Shown here piece by piece: positions 60,719 to 64,000 of a stretch of 64,000 nucleotides of DNA. The translations under genes and the position numbers were made by a program. Each line of letters opens with the position of its first letter. Positions within the stretch are counted from its first letter, which is position 1. The notes beneath the pieces were generated by a model. The model did no database searches. It saw nothing but the letters and a program-made list of their open reading frames with translations, and was not told the origin of the DNA. Source of the DNA: DIGJ01 sp041821315 (lineage in GTDB: Bacteria; Bacillota; Clostridia; Lachnospirales; Lachnospiraceae); the NCBI GenBank assembly GCA_041821315.1, contig JBGUEO010000011.1:56632-120631 (forward strand), read 5' to 3'.

Positions 60719-63016
60719 ATGGGGATTAAACTATCAGGAATGATTTCAGGTCTTGATACTGACTCAATTGTAAAAGAACTGATGTCAGCTCAAAGCTTGA
60801 AAAAGAAAAAAGTAGAAAATACTAAGACAGAATTAAATTGGAGTCAGGAAATTTGGAAAGATTTAAATTCTAAGCTGCTTACTTTTTATAAAGGTACTTT
60901 AACGAAAGCAAAATCGCAGGGAAGCTATAATACAAAAAAGGTCACCAGCTCGGATGAGGCATTGGCAACTGCCACAGCAAAGATCAGTGCACCAAAGGGA
61001 GCTCATACTTTGGAAGTAACAACACTTGCAAGTGCCCAGTACTTGACCAGTGGGGAGATAAAAAATGGTGGGACAGTTTCAAGCGCAACCACTCTTACAT
61101 CTCTTGGAATTGACGCAAATACAGTGATTACCATTCAAGCTGCAAAAACGAGCAGCACAACGGATAATAGTAATATTCAAAAGTTAACCGTTGGTGGAAC
61201 AACGACAATATCTGATTTTGTAAGTGCATGTCAAAAGGCAGGTCTCAATGCGAATTTTGATGCGACACAAAAGCGTCTTTTCATTAGTTCGGAAAATAGT
61301 GGAACGGATCAGCAATTTAGTATCACAACAACAGCGGTTAGTTCGGGTTTATCTGCTGATTTTGCAACATTAAAAGAACTGACAGGATATAATGACAGTA
61401 CGACTACGACAGAACAAAAAGCAGAATTGGATAATTGCTATAGTGTATTGGCGTCTGCTGATTCTGCTTCAACGGAATATCAGAATGCGTATGATAAACT
61501 CGTTACTTATGCTGAGAACAATTCAACTGCGGATTATGCAACAAAATATGATGCTGCTAAGTCTTCCTATCAAGATTCACTGATTAAAGATGCATATAAA
61601 GCACAAGCAACTTCTCTGTTAGCAGGTACCGTATATGAAGATGAAACGAATAGTGATGACTGGCTGGCTTCTGCGGAGGGACAGCAATGGGTGGTGGATA
61701 ATGACTGGACAACGGATAATATTGCTGCAAATCCGGGCGGTTATGCTACAGCACTTCAAGATGCCTATGCTGGCGCTTATAAAGCAGCATATGATACAGA
61801 GTATGCAAAAGTAGAAAGTGATGCTTCATATACCAGCTTTCGAGAAACGGTTGCCAGTAATGTGACAACAACAATGACGGCAATTGAAGCCGGAGTTGAT
61901 ACTGCAAATGATTATAATGTAGTAGGTGGTACGGCTGCAGATATTGTAACAGCGATTGAAACCATAAAGCAAAATGCTGGACTTGAGTCTACCATATCTG
62001 CGCAGGTAGTAGCTGATAAGACATTACTTGATTCTACCATTCCGTCCTATATAACAAATAGTGAGGAATTACCAGCAGGACAAACTGCGGATGGAAATAG
62101 TCTTCTTACTAAAATAGGGCTAGCAGAAATTACTGGAGCTACTGATGTTTCAGCAACAACTGCGGGCAATGTGAGCGGGCTCACTTTAGTAACGGCTAAA
62201 GATGCTAAATTTACTTTAGATGGTGCACAAATGGAGGAGACGTCTAACAATTTTACTGTAAATAACATCACCTTTGATTTAAAGGGAACTACAACACCCG
62301 GTAATCCTTTAAAGGTTACCATTGAAAACGATATGGATTCTGTTTATAATATGGTAAAAAGTTTTGTCAAAGAATTCAACTCTGTTCTTGATAAAATGAA
62401 TGATTTGTATTATGCCGGTACGGCCAAGGGATATACTCCGTTAACCTCTGAGCAAAAAGATGCAATGACAGACGATGAGGTAGAAAAGTGGGAAACCAAG
62501 ATTAAGGACTCTCTGCTTCGCAGGGATACGACGCTTGGATCACTGACGACAGCAATGAAGACTTCCTTGATGCAACAGATAAAGATAAATGGGAAAGATT
62601 ATTCCCTTGCAAGTTTTGGAATTCATACCTCCAATGATTTTAGTGAAAAAGGATTACTTCATATCTATGGAGATTCAGAGGATGATACCTATTCTACGGA
62701 TGATAATGATTTGAAAGCTTTGTTGGAGTCAGATCCAGATCTGGTGATGCAGGGATTATCCACAATTACATCGAGTTTATATGACACGATGAAAGATAAG
62801 ATGGGAAAGACTAAGCTAAGCAGTTCACTGACCTTTTATAATGATGTGCAAATGAAGAAGTGGGATAGCGATTATAAGGAAGATATTGATGAATGGGAAG
62901 ATAAACTGGCTGATATGGAGGAGAGATATTATAATCAATTTACGCAGATGGAGGTTGCACTAAGTAAATTACAAAGTCAGACAAATTCCTTAACTTCCCT
63001 TTTGGGAACTGGCTGA
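60719..63016 (+). CDS. fliD: Flagellar filament cap protein FliD
   Basis: 765 residues. The N-terminus (KLSGMISGLDTDSIVKELM) and C-terminus (TFYNDVQMKKWDSDYKEDIDEWEDKL and a final coiled coil) are typical. The middle (about 220-500) is an Ala/Asp/Thr/Tyr-rich region that makes it some 250 residues longer than common FliD. This exposed part of the cap varies between strains. GGAGG precedes the ATG. Confidence 0.94.
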   Translation: MGIKLSGMISGLDTDSIVKELMSAQSLKKKKVENTKTELNWSQEIWKDLNSKLLTFYKGTLTKAKSQGSYNTKKVTSSDEALATATAKISAPKGAHTLEVTTLASAQYLTSGEIKNGGTVSSATTLTSLGIDANTVITIQAAKTSSTTDNSNIQKLTVGGTTTISDFVSACQKAGLNANFDATQKRLFISSENSGTDQQFSITTTAVSSGLSADFATLKELTGYNDSTTTTEQKAELDNCYSVLASADSASTEYQNAYDKLVTYAENNSTADYATKYDAAKSSYQDSLIKDAYKAQATSLLAGTVYEDETNSDDWLASAEGQQWVVDNDWTTDNIAANPGGYATALQDAYAGAYKAAYDTEYAKVESDASYTSFRETVASNVTTTMTAIEAGVDTANDYNVVGGTAADIVTAIETIKQNAGLESTISAQVVADKTLLDSTIPSYITNSEELPAGQTADGNSLLTKIGLAEITGATDVSATTAGNVSGLTLVTAKDAKFTLDGAQMEETSNNFTVNNITFDLKGTTTPGNPLKVTIENDMDSVYNMVKSFVKEFNSVLDKMNDLYYAGTAKGYTPLTSEQKDAMTDDEVEKWETKIKDSLLRRDTTLGSLTTAMKTSLMQQIKINGKDYSLASFGIHTSNDFSEKGLLHIYGDSEDDTYSTDDNDLKALLESDPDLVMQGLSTITSSLYDTMKDKMGKTKLSSSLTFYNDVQMKKWDSDYKEDIDEWEDKLADMEERYYNQFTQMEVALSKLQSQTNSLTSLLGTG

Positions 63017-63050
63017 TTATGAAACGGAGTATACATAAGGAGGAATTATT

Positions 63051-63431
63051 ATGGCATTCAATGCAGCAAGTATATACAAAAAAACGAATATTAATACCGC
63101 ATCACCTGCCGATCTTACGCTCATGCTTTATGATGGAGCAATTAAGTTTTGTAATATAGCATTTTTTGCTATGGAAAAAAAAGATCTGGAAAAATGTAAC
63201 TTAAATATTCAAAAAGCAAAGGCAATTATAGAGGAACTTCGTTCTACACTGGACTTTAAGTATACAGTTGCAAAGGATTTTGACCGGGTATATGATTATA
63301 TTGGCTGGGTATTGCTTCAGGCCAATATAAAAAAAGATCCTGCTCTTTTGGAAGAGGGTTTACAGCAGATTCGGGAAATGCGAGATACATGGAAAGAGGT
63401 TATAAAAAAGACGAAAATGGCATCGGCCTAA
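63051..63431 (+). CDS. fliS: Flagellin export chaperone FliS
   Basis: 126 residues, a four-helix protein with the family's LTLMLYDGAIKFCNIA motif. It binds the C-terminus of flagellin and prevents early polymerisation. GGAGGA precedes the ATG; it is 34 bases after fliD. Confidence 0.95.
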   Translation: MAFNAASIYKKTNINTASPADLTLMLYDGAIKFCNIAFFAMEKKDLEKCNLNIQKAKAIIEELRSTLDFKYTVAKDFDRVYDYIGWVLLQANIKKDPALLEEGLQQIREMRDTWKEVIKKTKMASA

Positions 63432-63453
63432 GGTGCATAAAGAGAGGTTGTAA

Positions 63454-63936
63454 ATGGAGATAAATCAAACCTATGTAACGATATTAATTGATACTCTAAG
63501 ACGTAAGGTTGTCTCGTTAAACGATGTAATAGGCATGACGAACTTTCAAAGCAAGCTGATTGAGGAAGGTAAGGTAGACACCAGCGAATTCGAAGGAACC
63601 TTGATAAACAAGCAGGAGATGATTGATAAAATCAATCAGGTAGATGACGGATTTGAGAAGATTTATGACCATGTAAGGGAAGCATTAAGCGCCCATGCGC
63701 CTCTTTATCAACAGGAAATTCTAGTTTTAAAGGAATTGATTTCGCAGGTTACAGAGAAAAGTGTTGCAATTAAGGCAGCAGAAACTAGAAACCGAGATCT
63801 GATGGAGCGTTATTTTTCTTCCAGAAAGAAGACCATAAAAGACTGTAATATAGGAAAGAAAACCATACAGCAGTATCAGGAAACTATGAAAAGTCAATAC
63901 AGGGAACAGTCCTTATATATGGACAAAAGAAAATAA
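63454..63936 (+). CDS. Helical flagellar chaperone-like protein (FliT/FlgN type)
   Basis: 160 residues, all helical and charged, with no membrane segment. Its position after fliS is that of fliT, the FliD chaperone. Sequence resemblance to FliT or FlgN is weak (LINKQEMIDKINQVDDGFEKIY resembles the central helix), so no symbol is given. GAGGTTG precedes the ATG. Confidence 0.7.
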   Translation: MEINQTYVTILIDTLRRKVVSLNDVIGMTNFQSKLIEEGKVDTSEFEGTLINKQEMIDKINQVDDGFEKIYDHVREALSAHAPLYQQEILVLKELISQVTEKSVAIKAAETRNRDLMERYFSSRKKTIKDCNIGKKTIQQYQETMKSQYREQSLYMDKRK

Positions 63937-63948
63937 AGAATAAAGAGG

Positions 63949-64000
63949 TAGTGTAAAATAAATTGTGTCTTTGGAAATAAATGGCTCTTTCTTGGAAAGA
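63949..64000 (+). repeat. Insertion-sequence end entering from the right edge
   Basis: The last 52 bases repeat 6338-6389 with two mismatches, starting TAGTGTAAAATAA. It begins 13 bases after the fliT-like stop. Probably the left end of a complete IS256-like element whose body is beyond the window. Confidence 0.65.

Overview
The window looks like a chromosomal segment of a motile, low-GC anaerobic Firmicute, most likely a clostridial member of the Lachnospiraceae. The grounds are the AT-rich coding, GGAGG-type ribosome binding sites, the flgM-flgN-flgK-flgK-flgL-fliW-csrA-flaG-fliD-fliS late flagellar cluster, S-layer-homology and VanW proteins, a radical-SAM DUF4080 enzyme, and a lysine-rich, leucine-rich-repeat-tailed secreted glycosidase. 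No similarity search was possible; all assignments come from reading motifs and context.

Layout. 1-1.2 kb is the 3' part of ftsH. 1.2-1.8 kb has a possible short orphan transcript and tRNA-Tyr and tRNA-Leu genes. 1.8-4.5 kb holds an autoregulated HTH/membrane-protein pair, azlCD (branched-chain amino acid export) and its divergent LysR regulator. 4.5-9.03 kb is a scrapyard of mobile DNA. Two inverted, truncated copies of one IS4-type element bracket the severed tail of an RHS-repeat toxin, an intact HExxH gene, an IS66 tail, a dead tyrosine recombinase and a second IS4-type fragment. 9.06-12.25 kb is a YtrA-like GntR/ABC transporter operon behind a promoter buried in a 52-bp palindrome. 12.3-23.2 kb is an AraC-controlled sugar-use locus: solute-binding lipoprotein, 1455-residue secreted glycosidase, two permeases and a GH36 alpha-galactosidase. 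tRNA-Phe and tRNA-Gly follow.

23.5-31.2 kb carries a radical SAM protein, endonuclease III, an anchored hypothetical, a 33-residue membrane peptide, a VanW protein, and an AIR-synthase-like/Lrp/aminotransferase operon. 31.3-36.8 kb has an orphan CheX and trmL, facing a mutS2/response-regulator/histidine-kinase operon. 37-39.8 kb groups an apparently catalytically dead HtrA-like protein with NfeD and a stomatin-like SPFH protein. 39.9-42.8 kb has an AgrA/AgrC-like pair without peptide genes, then a diaminopimelate decarboxylase. 42.9-48.5 kb (minus strand) is an SLH-protein/MacAB-type export operon. 48.7-52.9 kb is a type IIA topoisomerase pair.

53-63.9 kb is the late flagellar cluster, entered from a good sigma-28 (SigD) promoter and with a second candidate before flaG. 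It encodes the anti-sigma factor, export chaperones, hook-filament junction proteins (two FlgK paralogues), the FliW/CsrA switch, the filament cap and its chaperones. The window ends 52 bases into an insertion-sequence end that is also found at 6338.

The most interesting places are the RHS tail with its intact gluzincin-like neighbour, the pseudo-HtrA/NfeD/SPFH group, the palindromic promoter of the GntR operon, the promoter-proximal hairpin of the sugar locus, and the unclassified multi-domain glycosidase.
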